Shown: positions 1-6,073, counted from the stretch's first letter. The stretch: DNA of 9,956 bases from an uncultured bacterium (GCA_903876465.1 CAIRAF010000015.1:1-9956); one strand, 5' to 3'. Notes: generated from the sequence alone by a model not told the origin. A program made the numbers and translations.

Positions 1-2
1 AG

Positions 3-230
3 ATCCTCGTTTCGAGAGTTAATTGGGCGTGTGTGGTGCCAAAAGTTGGTGAGTCTATTCAAATTCGCGTGCGATATCGACAAGCTCTTACTCCTGCGGT
101 CATTAAATCAATTAATGGTAGTAACGCCGTTATTTTTTCTGAAAGAGAAGTTGATGCTGTTACACCAGGGCAGTCATTGGTTATGTATAAGGGTGAGGAG
201 TGTCTTGGGGGTGGTATTATTGACAACTAG
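3..230 (+). CDS. mnmA: tRNA-specific 2-thiouridylase MnmA, C-terminal end (5' truncated by window)
   Basis: MnmA makes the 2-thio group of uridine 34 in tRNAs for Lys, Glu and Gln, using ATP and a persulfide sulfur. Only the last 75 codons are present, open at the left edge and ending in TAG at 228-230. The visible part is the C-terminal beta-barrel domain. It shows the family blocks VRYRQ, DAVTPGQS and the terminal CLGGGII, in the same order and spacing as in E. coli MnmA. The catalytic cysteines and the ATP PP-loop lie upstream, outside the window. No terminator follows; instead a strong promoter for the next gene overlaps the stop codon. The family call is firm, but whether the whole gene is intact cannot be judged. 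Confidence 0.93.
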   Translation: MLVSRVNWACVVPKVGESIQIRVRYRQALTPAVIKSINGSNAVIFSEREVDAVTPGQSLVMYKGEECLGGGIIDN

Positions 231-248
231 GTGTTATGGTGGTAAAAT
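220..248 (+). promoter_or_regulatory. Sigma70-type promoter overlapping the mnmA stop codon
   Basis: TTGACA at 220-225 (perfect -35), a 17-bp spacer, then TAAAAT at 243-248 (5 of 6 to TATAAT). TG at 240-241 sits at the extended -10 position. The predicted start is near 255, giving a leader of about 89 nt for the gene at 344. This is the best promoter match in the window. A second TACAAT at 327-332, 11 bases before the ATG, could be an alternative -10. Confidence 0.65.
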
Positions 249-290
249 ATATCCAGTTCCCAGATCATTGATGGCGTGGATTGTAGGAAT

Positions 291-321
291 GGGAATAGCA
301 AAGCATGTCGCTTTGTTACCC
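291..321 (+). other. Hairpin in the 5' leader of the 121-aa gene
   Basis: Bases 296-304 pair with 310-318 (nine pairs including one G-U) around a 5-base loop at 305-309. After a two-base AA bulge (294-295), GGG at 291-293 pairs with CCC at 319-321, giving 12 pairs in all. No T-run follows on either strand, so it is not a standard intrinsic terminator. It lies inside the predicted leader, 22 bases before the ATG. It could be a cis-regulatory structure, a processing site or an mRNA-stabilising element. Confidence 0.5.
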
Positions 322-343
322 TTAACTACAATTCAATACCTTT

Positions 344-709
344 ATGACCAAATCAGAATGGCTTATACAGCCCGCTGTTAATCTTCCCGGATTATCAAAA
401 TCAACTACTGATTTCCTAGATAGATTCTTTTTCCAGCGAACTCAGGTTGATACCATAATTAGGCATCTTGATAATTACCAAGGCTTTCGAGGCTTTGGGA
501 CAAAATCTGCCAAAGAGATTGGGCAGGCGCTATTGGAGATAGGTTTTACCAAGAATGATTCTACAAGCTTTTCAAATTTTCTATCCAAAAATACTCTTGC
601 AGGCAGAATCGATGCCCTCGTTTCCAAGCATGGTGTTTCTGAGGATGAAGCTACATTGATTCATAAAATTGCTCGAAGTGAAGGCTGGATTTCTGAGCCT
701 CTATTTTAA
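344..709 (+). CDS. Small protein with RNA polymerase alpha-CTD-like (HhH) fold
   Basis: A 121-aa protein with no family I can name outright. Residues 14-68 align well by eye with the C-terminal domain of the RNA polymerase alpha subunit. There is an L-x-LS start helix, a middle stretch, then FRGFGTKSAKEI followed by a helix ending in LLEIGF, matching the alpha-CTD pattern N-x-G-x-KS-x-x-EI...L...GL. G52, K54, S55 and E58 correspond to the alpha-CTD G296, K298, S299 and E302. The positions of DNA-contact residues R265 and N268 are not conserved. Residues 75-121 are predicted helical and unrecognised. ATG 344 is the only start after an in-frame TAA at 323-325; no SD is visible. A DNA- or polymerase-binding role is an inference; a generic helix-hairpin-helix protein is the alternative. 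It is a single-gene unit with its own promoter and terminator. Confidence 0.6.
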   Translation: MTKSEWLIQPAVNLPGLSKSTTDFLDRFFFQRTQVDTIIRHLDNYQGFRGFGTKSAKEIGQALLEIGFTKNDSTSFSNFLSKNTLAGRIDALVSKHGVSEDEATLIHKIARSEGWISEPLF

Positions 710-728
710 GCAACATTTCTTTCAAATT

Positions 729-763
729 GGCGTCTGACTTAACTGTTGGTCGCCTTTTCTTTT
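729..763 (+). terminator. Rho-independent terminator after the alpha-CTD-like gene
   Basis: GGCG at 729-732 pairs with CGCC at 751-754. After one T-T mismatch, CTGAC at 734-738 pairs with GTTGG at 745-749 (two G-U pairs) around a 6-base loop. The stem is followed directly by the T-rich run TTTTCTTTT at 755-763. It separates the single gene at 344-709 from the operon that starts at 791. Confidence 0.75.
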
Positions 764-790
764 ACCTGAATAATAAGTTAAACTACTTCC

Positions 791-1636
791 ATGAATCATT
801 TACTCACCATCACCAAGTCCGACGGTACTAAGCAATTATTTGAAGAAGAGAAATTGGTGAGCTCGCTTACACGTGTTGGTGCACCACAAGAAACTATCGA
901 GGAGATTGTCGATGAGGTTGAGCGAAATATGAATGACGGCATGACGACAGACCAGATCTATCATCAAGCTTTTGCATTACTTCGCAAGCACTCTCATCAC
1001 CTCGCGGTCAAATATTCTATTCGTCGTGCACTCATAGAGCTTGGTCCTGATGGTTTTCCTTTTGAGAAGTTTGTAGCCAAAGTTTTTAACTTCTGGGGAT
1101 ATGAGACCAAGACGGATCAAACTCTTCTCGGTAAGTGTATTAGTCATGAGGTTGATGTTGTTGCATGGAACAAGGAAAAACTCGTTTTTGTTGAAGCAAA
1201 ATTCCATAATGAGTTTGGATTAAAATCTGATTCAAAGGTGGCGCTATACATTGAAGCACGTCGTGAAGATTTATCTGGTACTGATTTCGACTATGGTGGT
1301 ATCAAAAGAAAGATAAGCGAATTCTGGTTAGTAACAAATACAAAGTTTACTGATCAAGCTATAACTTATGGTGAATGCAATGGACTCAAAATGCTTGGAT
1401 GGAATTATCCTAATGTTGGTAACCTTCACGATATTATCGAAAAGAACGCTCTGCATCCAATTACGTGTATTACAGCACTTTCACATCAGCAAAAGAAGGA
1501 TTTGGTTGGTAGAAATGTGCTTACTTGTTCAGATCTCATTCATAGTCCTCAAGTGTTAGAGGCTATTGGCGTCAAAGGAGATTTGGTACAAAAAGTAGTT
1601 GATGAAGCTAAGGTTATTATTCAGGTGGCAAAGTAA
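791..1636 (+). CDS. ATP-cone / Mrr-type PD-(D/E)xK nuclease / HhH protein
   Basis: A three-part protein of 281 aa. Residues 4-84 are an ATP-cone, the nucleotide-sensing domain of NrdR and class I/III ribonucleotide reductases (start ITKSDGTKQLFEEEKLVSSL, end YSIRRALIELGPDGFPFE). Residues 86-200 are a restriction-endonuclase-like domain of the Mrr type: E92 in the first helix, then HEVDVVA with D122, then the strand VFVEAKFH with E135 and K137, so the D...ExK catalytic set is complete. Residues 224-281 look like a helix-hairpin-helix DNA-binding tail (LSHQQKKDL... LEAIGVKGDLVQKVVDEA). The inferred role is a DNA nuclease gated by nucleotide state; the natural target is unknown. It heads the operon, 9 bp before the Nudix gene. 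No SD is seen. A weak -10 (TAATAA, 771-776) would give a very short leader. Confidence 0.8.
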   Translation: MNHLLTITKSDGTKQLFEEEKLVSSLTRVGAPQETIEEIVDEVERNMNDGMTTDQIYHQAFALLRKHSHHLAVKYSIRRALIELGPDGFPFEKFVAKVFNFWGYETKTDQTLLGKCISHEVDVVAWNKEKLVFVEAKFHNEFGLKSDSKVALYIEARREDLSGTDFDYGGIKRKISEFWLVTNTKFTDQAITYGECNGLKMLGWNYPNVGNLHDIIEKNALHPITCITALSHQQKKDLVGRNVLTCSDLIHSPQVLEAIGVKGDLVQKVVDEAKVIIQVAK

Positions 1637-1645
1637 TCGATTAAT

Positions 1646-2122
1646 ATGACACAATCTCCAAAAGTCTGTGATCATACTAGTGTTGGGATGATGGTCTGGA
1701 ATGACGGTAAGCTTTTGCTGATCGAACGAAAAAAGGGTGCTAAGGGCTTTGCAATTCCAGCTGGCCATGTTGACGATGATTCTACTTTTGAAGATGCTGC
1801 TAGACGCGAGCTTGGTGAGGAAGTGGGTTTGAAAACGATTAAACTTGAATTGTTACTTGATATTCGCAAAGATAATCCATGTCGTCGAGAAGGTGGAAGT
1901 TGGCATCAATGGAAAATATATCGTGTCGATGCGACTGGTGAATTGAGTAGAAGCCTAGAAGAAACCAAGCAGGCTAGCTGGTTTACTATTAATGAGATAA
2001 AATCGCTTTCAGAAAAAACTGAAAAATATATCCGTAAGGAAATATCAGAAGAAGATTGGGAGAATGCTCCTGGATTGGAGGTAGTTATGTATGAATTATT
2101 TAAAGAGTTGCGCATTATTTAA
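1646..2122 (+). CDS. Nudix hydrolase
   Basis: A Nudix-family pyrophosphohydrolase (substrates of the type nucleoside diphosphate linked to X), 158 aa. The Nudix box runs from G40 to L62 and ends in RRELGEEVGL, so the Mg-binding REUxEE core (R54, E55, E58, E59) is intact. The first glutamate of the classical GX5E element is serine here (S46). Before the box, KLLLIERKKGAKGFAIPAGH is typical of strand-loop-strand entry. After it, WHQWKIYRV and ASWFTINEIKSL fit the usual C-terminal half. The substrate cannot be read from the sequence; MutT-like nucleotide sanitation or NADH/ADP-ribose hydrolysis are both possible. It sits in an operon between the ATP-cone nuclease and the deoxyribosyltransferase-like pair, 15 bp before the latter, which favours a nucleotide substrate. 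Confidence 0.9.
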   Translation: MTQSPKVCDHTSVGMMVWNDGKLLLIERKKGAKGFAIPAGHVDDDSTFEDAARRELGEEVGLKTIKLELLLDIRKDNPCRREGGSWHQWKIYRVDATGELSRSLEETKQASWFTINEIKSLSEKTEKYIRKEISEEDWENAPGLEVVMYELFKELRII

Positions 2123-2137
2123 ATTTAATTTATTACA

Positions 2138-2581
2138 ATGAAAATCTATGTTTTAGGAAGTAATAGCTTTGTAAAAGAAATGGTGAATACAAAGAATAAG
2201 TTGTTAGCACTTGGACTTGATGCGTGGATTCATCAGGATTATGAGGATCACGTTGCTGGTAAAAAGCTGGCCTTTATTAAAGAAGATAAGAAGCCTGGTG
2301 AAAGTGCGGCGTTTAAAAAGGCTCATGATTATATCAATCAACACTACAAGCATATCCTTGAGAGTGATGCCATAATTATTGTTAATTTAGAGAAGAAAGG
2401 TGTAAAAAATTATATTGGAGGAAATTGTCTTATGGAAATCGGTATGGCTTATGTAAACAACAAGAAGGTTTTTCTGTCGAATGATCTTCCTACGGATTGT
2501 GCATATCTAGATGAGATAGTAGCTATGGATCCGATTTGTCTACACGGTGATTTGTCTAACATAAAGAAATATGTCAGTTAA
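2138..2581 (+). CDS. Nucleoside 2-deoxyribosyltransferase-like protein, copy A
   Basis: A 147-aa Rossmann-like protein of the type usually labelled nucleoside 2-deoxyribosyltransferase-like. It starts with a strand and glycine turn (MKIYVLGSNSF), then has a central helix-strand unit SDAIIIVNLEKKG (D77). The hallmark C-terminal block YIGGNCLMEIGMAYVNNKKV contains E100-I-G, which matches the GxxxExG element carrying the catalytic nucleophile in classical deoxyribosyltransferases. The length fits the family. The family moves deoxyribose between bases or hydrolyses the N-glycosidic bond of nucleosides or nucleotides; the actual substrate here is unknown. Other enzymes of this fold family act on nucleotide-derived signals, so a signalling role is also possible. 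Its last 11 bp overlap the next gene, a diverged paralogue. No SD is visible. Confidence 0.7.
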   Translation: MKIYVLGSNSFVKEMVNTKNKLLALGLDAWIHQDYEDHVAGKKLAFIKEDKKPGESAAFKKAHDYINQHYKHILESDAIIIVNLEKKGVKNYIGGNCLMEIGMAYVNNKKVFLSNDLPTDCAYLDEIVAMDPICLHGDLSNIKKYVS

Positions 2582-3053
2582 AAGTAAATCAAATAAAAGT
2601 AATATCTCAAAGACGAAGACGGTCGTCATCTGTTCAAGTGCTTCTTTCTATAAGCAAGTGATTGAAGTCGCGCAAATTCTGAGGAAAAACGGATTCAAAG
2701 TAGTTGTGCCACTTACTGCTGGAAAAATGGAAAAGACTGGAGATTTCAGTGTGAATACATATAAGACATGGTTTGGTGATGGTGGCAAAAGTTACTCTCG
2801 TAAAACTTTTTTGACCAAACATCATTTCAAGAAGATTGAAAATGGTGATGTGGTGTTAGTGCTCAATTATGAGAAGAATGGTCGTCCTGGATACATCGGC
2901 GGGGCTGTTCTAGCTGAAATGGCTATCGGACTTCACTTTGGTAAGAAGATATATGTTCTGAATGATATTGACGAGAATGTTAGTTACAAAGAGGAGATTT
3001 TCGGTATGTTGCCAATTTTCTTGAAAGGTAACGTGAATAATTTAAAGAAATAG
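2571..3053 (+). CDS. Nucleoside 2-deoxyribosyltransferase-like protein, copy B
   Basis: A 160-aa paralogue of the preceding gene, overlapping it by 11 bp. Both share N-(L/Y)-E-K-x-G-x-x-x-YIGG-x-x-L-x-E and the following hydrophobic strand (KKIYVLND here, KKVFLSND in copy A). Copy B has a Lys/Ser/Asn-rich N-terminal extension of about 15 residues before the first strand (TVVICSSASF). Its middle region, with the stretch FGDGGKSYSRKTFLTKHHF, is different from that of copy A. The putative catalytic glutamate is E116, but the E-I-G of copy A is E-M-A here. This suggests a changed substrate, loss of activity with retained binding, or a heterodimer partner. ATG 2571 is chosen because the next Met (residue 53) would remove the first half of the fold. 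It ends one base before the glycosylase gene. Confidence 0.65.
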   Translation: MSVKSKSNKSNISKTKTVVICSSASFYKQVIEVAQILRKNGFKVVVPLTAGKMEKTGDFSVNTYKTWFGDGGKSYSRKTFLTKHHFKKIENGDVVLVLNYEKNGRPGYIGGAVLAEMAIGLHFGKKIYVLNDIDENVSYKEEIFGMLPIFLKGNVNNLKK

Positions 3054-3054
3054 T

Positions 3055-3651
3055 ATGTCTGCAAAAAAAGATTCAATGCTGATTATAGAGAAAGAGATTA
3101 ATGATCTAAAAAAGTCTCCGCTTTATGAATATCGAACAACTAATAAATATTTTCCGGTGATAGGCGAGGGAAGTCATAATGCCAAAATAATGTTTGTGGG
3201 CGAAGCTCCTGGACGAAATGAAGCGAAAACAGGAAAGCCTTTTTGTGGAGCTGCTGGTAAGGTGCTTGATAAGCTTTTGGATCACGTGAATATAGCTCGT
3301 GATTCTATTTATATAACTAATATTGTAAAGGATCGACCACCAGAGAATCGTGATCCAACACCCCGCGAGATAGAGGTTTACGGACCATTTCTCGATAGAC
3401 AGATAGAAATAATGAAACCTCGTGTCATTGTTGCTCTCGGGCGTTACTCCATGGGTTATATTATGGAAAAATTTGGCTTAGGCGATCAGCTGGAACCAAT
3501 TGGTAAGGCTCATGGTAAGGTGTATGCAACAAAGTCATCATATGGTGAGATAGACATTGTGACCTTGTATCATCCATGCATGGCGGTATATAATCCGAAT
3601 AACCTAAATAATCTTAAGAAGGACATGGAGGTCCTAAAAAAATATGAATAA
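3055..3651 (+). CDS. Family 4-type uracil-DNA glycosylase lacking the Fe-S cysteines
   Basis: A 198-aa uracil-DNA glycosylase that would remove uracil from DNA as the first step of base excision repair. Motif 1 is GEAPGRNE (49-56), followed by GKPFCGAAGKVLDKLL (60-75), ITNIVKDRPPENRDPTPRE (87-105), RVIVALG (123-129) and motif 2 YHPCMAVYNP (172-181). This order and spacing are those of the thermophile/bacterial family 4 enzymes. Those enzymes hold a [4Fe-4S] cluster with four cysteines. Here the four positions are L18, S21, D93 and Y109, with the D93-Y109 spacing of 16 conserved. The only cysteines are C64 and C175, at other sites. Active-site motifs are otherwise intact, so a cluster-free enzyme is the likely reading. 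The start could be M1 or M8. The gene overlaps pepF by 8 bp. Confidence 0.88.
   Translation: MSAKKDSMLIIEKEINDLKKSPLYEYRTTNKYFPVIGEGSHNAKIMFVGEAPGRNEAKTGKPFCGAAGKVLDKLLDHVNIARDSIYITNIVKDRPPENRDPTPREIEVYGPFLDRQIEIMKPRVIVALGRYSMGYIMEKFGLGDQLEPIGKAHGKVYATKSSYGEIDIVTLYHPCMAVYNPNNLNNLKKDMEVLKKYE
3627..3632 (+). promoter_or_regulatory. Shine-Dalgarno for the oligoendopeptidase gene
   Basis: GGAGGT lies inside the end of the glycosylase gene, 11 bases before ATG 3644. It is a full anti-SD match but the spacing is longer than usual. It is the only plausible SD among the plus-strand genes of the window and may support re-initiation at the 8-bp overlap. Confidence 0.4.
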
Positions 3652-5443
3652 AACAAAATCAATTAAAAAGGGGGATAAAACAAGTTATCAATGGAATTTG
3701 TCGCTTCTTTATTCATCACCAACTGATCCGCAGATTGAAAAGGATGTAGTGGCTTTTGAGGGTATGATAGATGGATTTTCAAAGAAATATGACACTAAGG
3801 ATAAAGAGTTTTTGAAGGATAATGTCGTGTTGCTTAGTGCTTTAAAGGAATATGAAGAGATTAATGCAAATCCGGCTTTAAAGGCTCTGTTGTATTCCTT
3901 TTACTCAAAAGATATGAATGCTAATAATACCGAAGCTGTTGCTCGATTGGCATTATTGGAAAATCGACTTACTTTAGCATTAAACAAAACAACATTTTTT
4001 ATAGTTGAACTTAGTAAAATATCATCAAAACGCCAAACTGAAATTCTTTTAGATACTAGACTCGGTCACTTCAAGGTCTTGCTCCAGAGAGTGTTTGACG
4101 ATGCTAAACATATACTTACTACCTCTGAAGAGAAGATTCTGGGTCTAAAATCTTTACCAGGTTATAGTATGTGGGTGTCGGCAAATGAAAAAATACTGAA
4201 TACAAAGACGGTTACGTGGAAAGGTAAAGAAATATCAGTACAGACTGCATTACAGACTATTCAAACGCTTCCTACACAATCAGAACGTGCGAAGTTAGCT
4301 AAAGCAACATACTTAACACTCAGAACTTCGGCACCGTTTGCTGAGGCGGAAATAAATGCAATTTATACTGACAAAAAAATTAACGATGAGTTGCGTGGAT
4401 ACAGTACACCTTATGAAGCAACAGTTCTTGAATACCGTAATGATCCTAAAGTAGTTGATACTTTAAGAAAAACTGTCATGGATAACGTAAAGGTGGCTCA
4501 TGATTTTTATAAACTAAAGGCTCGATTACTTGGTCAAAAAAAGCTTTTCTTTTCTGACAACAGAACATCTATAGGTAAGGTTAAAGCTGTTTATACATTT
4601 GAAGACACAATTGAAAAATTGAAATTAACTTTTGGTGCTTTAAATCCTAAGTTTAAAACAATCCTAGAAACATTTGTAAAAAATGGTCAATTGGATGTTT
4701 ATCCGAGAGTTGGTAAGGCTGGTGGAGCATATTGTTCAAGTTCATATGGCAATCCGACGTACATACTGCTCAACCATACAAATGACCTTCGTTCGTTTAG
4801 TACCTGCGCACATGAATTAGGCCACGGCTTTCACGGTGAATTTTCCGAAGATCAAGGACCAATTTATTCAAATTACTCTACGGCAATGGCTGAGACTGCC
4901 AGTACTCTATTTGAGGCAATTGCGTTTCAATCAATTTATGATTCATTATCAGACAAAGAAAAAGTGGTTGCTCTACATGATCGTTTAAGTGAAGATATAT
5001 ACGGAATTTTTCGCCAGATAGCTTGTTTTAATTTTGAATTAGAACTGCATACAGCTATTCGTACAAAGGGTTATGTTTCAAAAGAAGAGATTGCTAATAT
5101 TCATAATAAGAATATTTCTGCGTACTTGGGCCCGGTCTTTGATTTAAAAGAAGATGATGGTTACATGTTCGTTATGTGGACTCATATTCGTCATTTCTTT
5201 TATGTCTACACCTATGCTTACGGCTCTCTTGTTTCCAAGGGTATGCTTCGTCGCTACAAAAATGATCCAGCATTCTGGAAAAAGATTGAACAATTTCTCT
5301 CTGCAGGAGGTAAGGATTCTCCAGAAAATATATTGAAAGAAATTGGCATTGATGTCTCTTCGCCAGAATTTTTTAAGGAAGGACTTATGGAGATTGCTGA
5401 TGATATTAAAAAACTTGAACAGTTAACGAAAAAATTTAAATAA
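3644..5443 (+). CDS. pepF: Oligoendopeptidase F (M3 family zinc metallopeptidase)
   Basis: A cytoplasmic zinc peptidase of family M3 that cleaves oligopeptides, usually for peptide recycling. At 599 aa it has the normal PepF length. The N-terminal helical oligopeptidase domain occupies about residues 1-200. The catalytic block is STCAHELGHGFHGEFS with H390, E391 and H394, and E417 in AMAETASTLFEA is the third zinc ligand. The C-terminal stretch HIRHFFYVYTYAYGSL matches the conserved substrate-binding helix with its Tyr residues. No signal peptide is present. It is the last gene of the 791-5443 operon and overlaps the glycosylase gene by 8 bp. No plus-strand terminator follows; transcription converges with the minus-strand gene downstream. 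Its link to the nucleotide-related genes is unclear and may be only co-transcription. Confidence 0.93.
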   Translation: MNKTKSIKKGDKTSYQWNLSLLYSSPTDPQIEKDVVAFEGMIDGFSKKYDTKDKEFLKDNVVLLSALKEYEEINANPALKALLYSFYSKDMNANNTEAVARLALLENRLTLALNKTTFFIVELSKISSKRQTEILLDTRLGHFKVLLQRVFDDAKHILTTSEEKILGLKSLPGYSMWVSANEKILNTKTVTWKGKEISVQTALQTIQTLPTQSERAKLAKATYLTLRTSAPFAEAEINAIYTDKKINDELRGYSTPYEATVLEYRNDPKVVDTLRKTVMDNVKVAHDFYKLKARLLGQKKLFFSDNRTSIGKVKAVYTFEDTIEKLKLTFGALNPKFKTILETFVKNGQLDVYPRVGKAGGAYCSSSYGNPTYILLNHTNDLRSFSTCAHELGHGFHGEFSEDQGPIYSNYSTAMAETASTLFEAIAFQSIYDSLSDKEKVVALHDRLSEDIYGIFRQIACFNFELELHTAIRTKGYVSKEEIANIHNKNISAYLGPVFDLKEDDGYMFVMWTHIRHFFYVYTYAYGSLVSKGMLRRYKNDPAFWKKIEQFLSAGGKDSPENILKEIGIDVSSPEFFKEGLMEIADDIKKLEQLTKKFK

Positions 5444-5466
5444 AAAACTGCGCAACGGATGCGCAG
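5442..5466 (-). terminator. Rho-independent terminator of the minus-strand gene
   Basis: A perfect 7-bp GC-rich stem, CTGCGCA (5448-5454) with TGCGCAG (5460-5466), and a 5-base loop. On the minus strand the stem is followed by six T (complement of A 5442-5447), so it works in that direction. On the plus strand no T-run follows. It lies 20 bp past the stop of the 5487-6062 gene, and its T-run overlaps the TAA stop of pepF. Confidence 0.78.
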
Positions 5467-5486
5467 GTGGCAGCAAACACTAGGAA

Positions 5487-6062
5487 TCAGTTGCTCAAAG
5501 CAGGAATGGGTTCTTCGTGCCGACGCACAAGTCGAAGCCGCATTTCTTCAATTTTGCAAATGCGACTCAAGTAAGTCACCAGACTTTCGCTATCAACAAT
5601 GTCATTGATTGCAATCGTATAGATGTCGTACAAACCATTAGCAAGTTCAATTAGATTTCGAAGTTCCTTGTCACCACCACAACGATCGGGGTAAGACCTT
5701 TTAAAGGCCAATACACTGCTCGTCGAGCGTCGAACCTGTAACTTCAGGAAATGGGGTTCACTCACGAAAGCATAGTTGATTTTAAGTAAAACATTGGTCA
5801 ACCGACGCTCAACCTGATTTCTTGTCGCCTTACGGGCTGAAACAATGTTGCTCGGAAGCCTCTTCTCATTGATCAGCTCCTCGACTAGCTCCAAGAAATG
5901 TTTTTCACAGTCGATGCAAGGGTTGCTTGCACTACAATGTTCTTGCCAAAGGAAACTGTCTGGTTTGCCGGTTCCCCTCGGCCGCCGAATTTTCTCAAAA
6001 GGATGACCGTCACGAGTCTCTTCTCTGCAATTTGAGTGTGGATTCAAGGTGTTATATTTCAT
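5487..6062 (-). CDS. Unrecognised protein with Cys/His cluster and degenerate J-domain-like segment
   Basis: A 191-aa protein I cannot assign. The N-terminal part is charged and carries HC-x5-CxxC-xx-H (H42, C43, C49, C52, H55), a possible zinc site. Residues 108-148 resemble helices II and III of a DnaJ J-domain: a basic helix VLAFKRS, then YPDRCGGDKELRNL, then LANGLYDIY. In J-domains this turn is HPD; here the histidine is Y124, which would be expected to abolish DnaK stimulation. The C-terminus is rich in Arg and Glu. There are no membrane segments. The gene stands alone, opposite to its neighbours, with its own promoter, a strong SD and a terminator. Hand counts of sample lines give about 43-47% GC against 35-38% in flanking genes, which fits recent acquisition. 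The coding call is good because of these signals; the function is unknown. Confidence 0.75.
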   Translation of the reverse strand: MKYNTLNPHSNCREETRDGHPFEKIRRPRGTGKPDSFLWQEHCSASNPCIDCEKHFLELVEELINEKRLPSNIVSARKATRNQVERRLTNVLLKINYAFVSEPHFLKLQVRRSTSSVLAFKRSYPDRCGGDKELRNLIELANGLYDIYTIAINDIVDSESLVTYLSRICKIEEMRLRLVRRHEEPIPALSN

Positions 6063-6068
6063 TGTTAA

Positions 6069-6073
6069 CTCCT
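6069..6073 (-). promoter_or_regulatory. Strong Shine-Dalgarno AGGAG of the minus-strand gene
   Basis: AGGAG on the minus strand (CTCCT at 6069-6073), six bases before the ATG at 6062-6060. This is ideal spacing. It fixes the start codon, and it stands out because most plus-strand genes here have no SD. Confidence 0.8.

Noticed and set aside
291..321. Hairpin as the mnmA terminator
   Set aside because: No T-run follows on either strand and a strong promoter lies before it, so it is better described as a leader structure.
31..381. Open frame of 116 codons overlapping mnmA and the next gene
   Set aside because: It is read in another frame across clear MnmA motifs and shows no family features.
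746..776. TTGGTC/TAATAA as the promoter of the six-gene operon
   Set aside because: The spacer is 19 bp and the -35 is weak and overlaps the terminator stem; too weak to list as a feature, although a promoter must be near here.
977..1207. Minus-strand open frame inside the ATP-cone nuclease gene
   Set aside because: A shadow of a strongly conserved coding region; no SD, promoter or motif.
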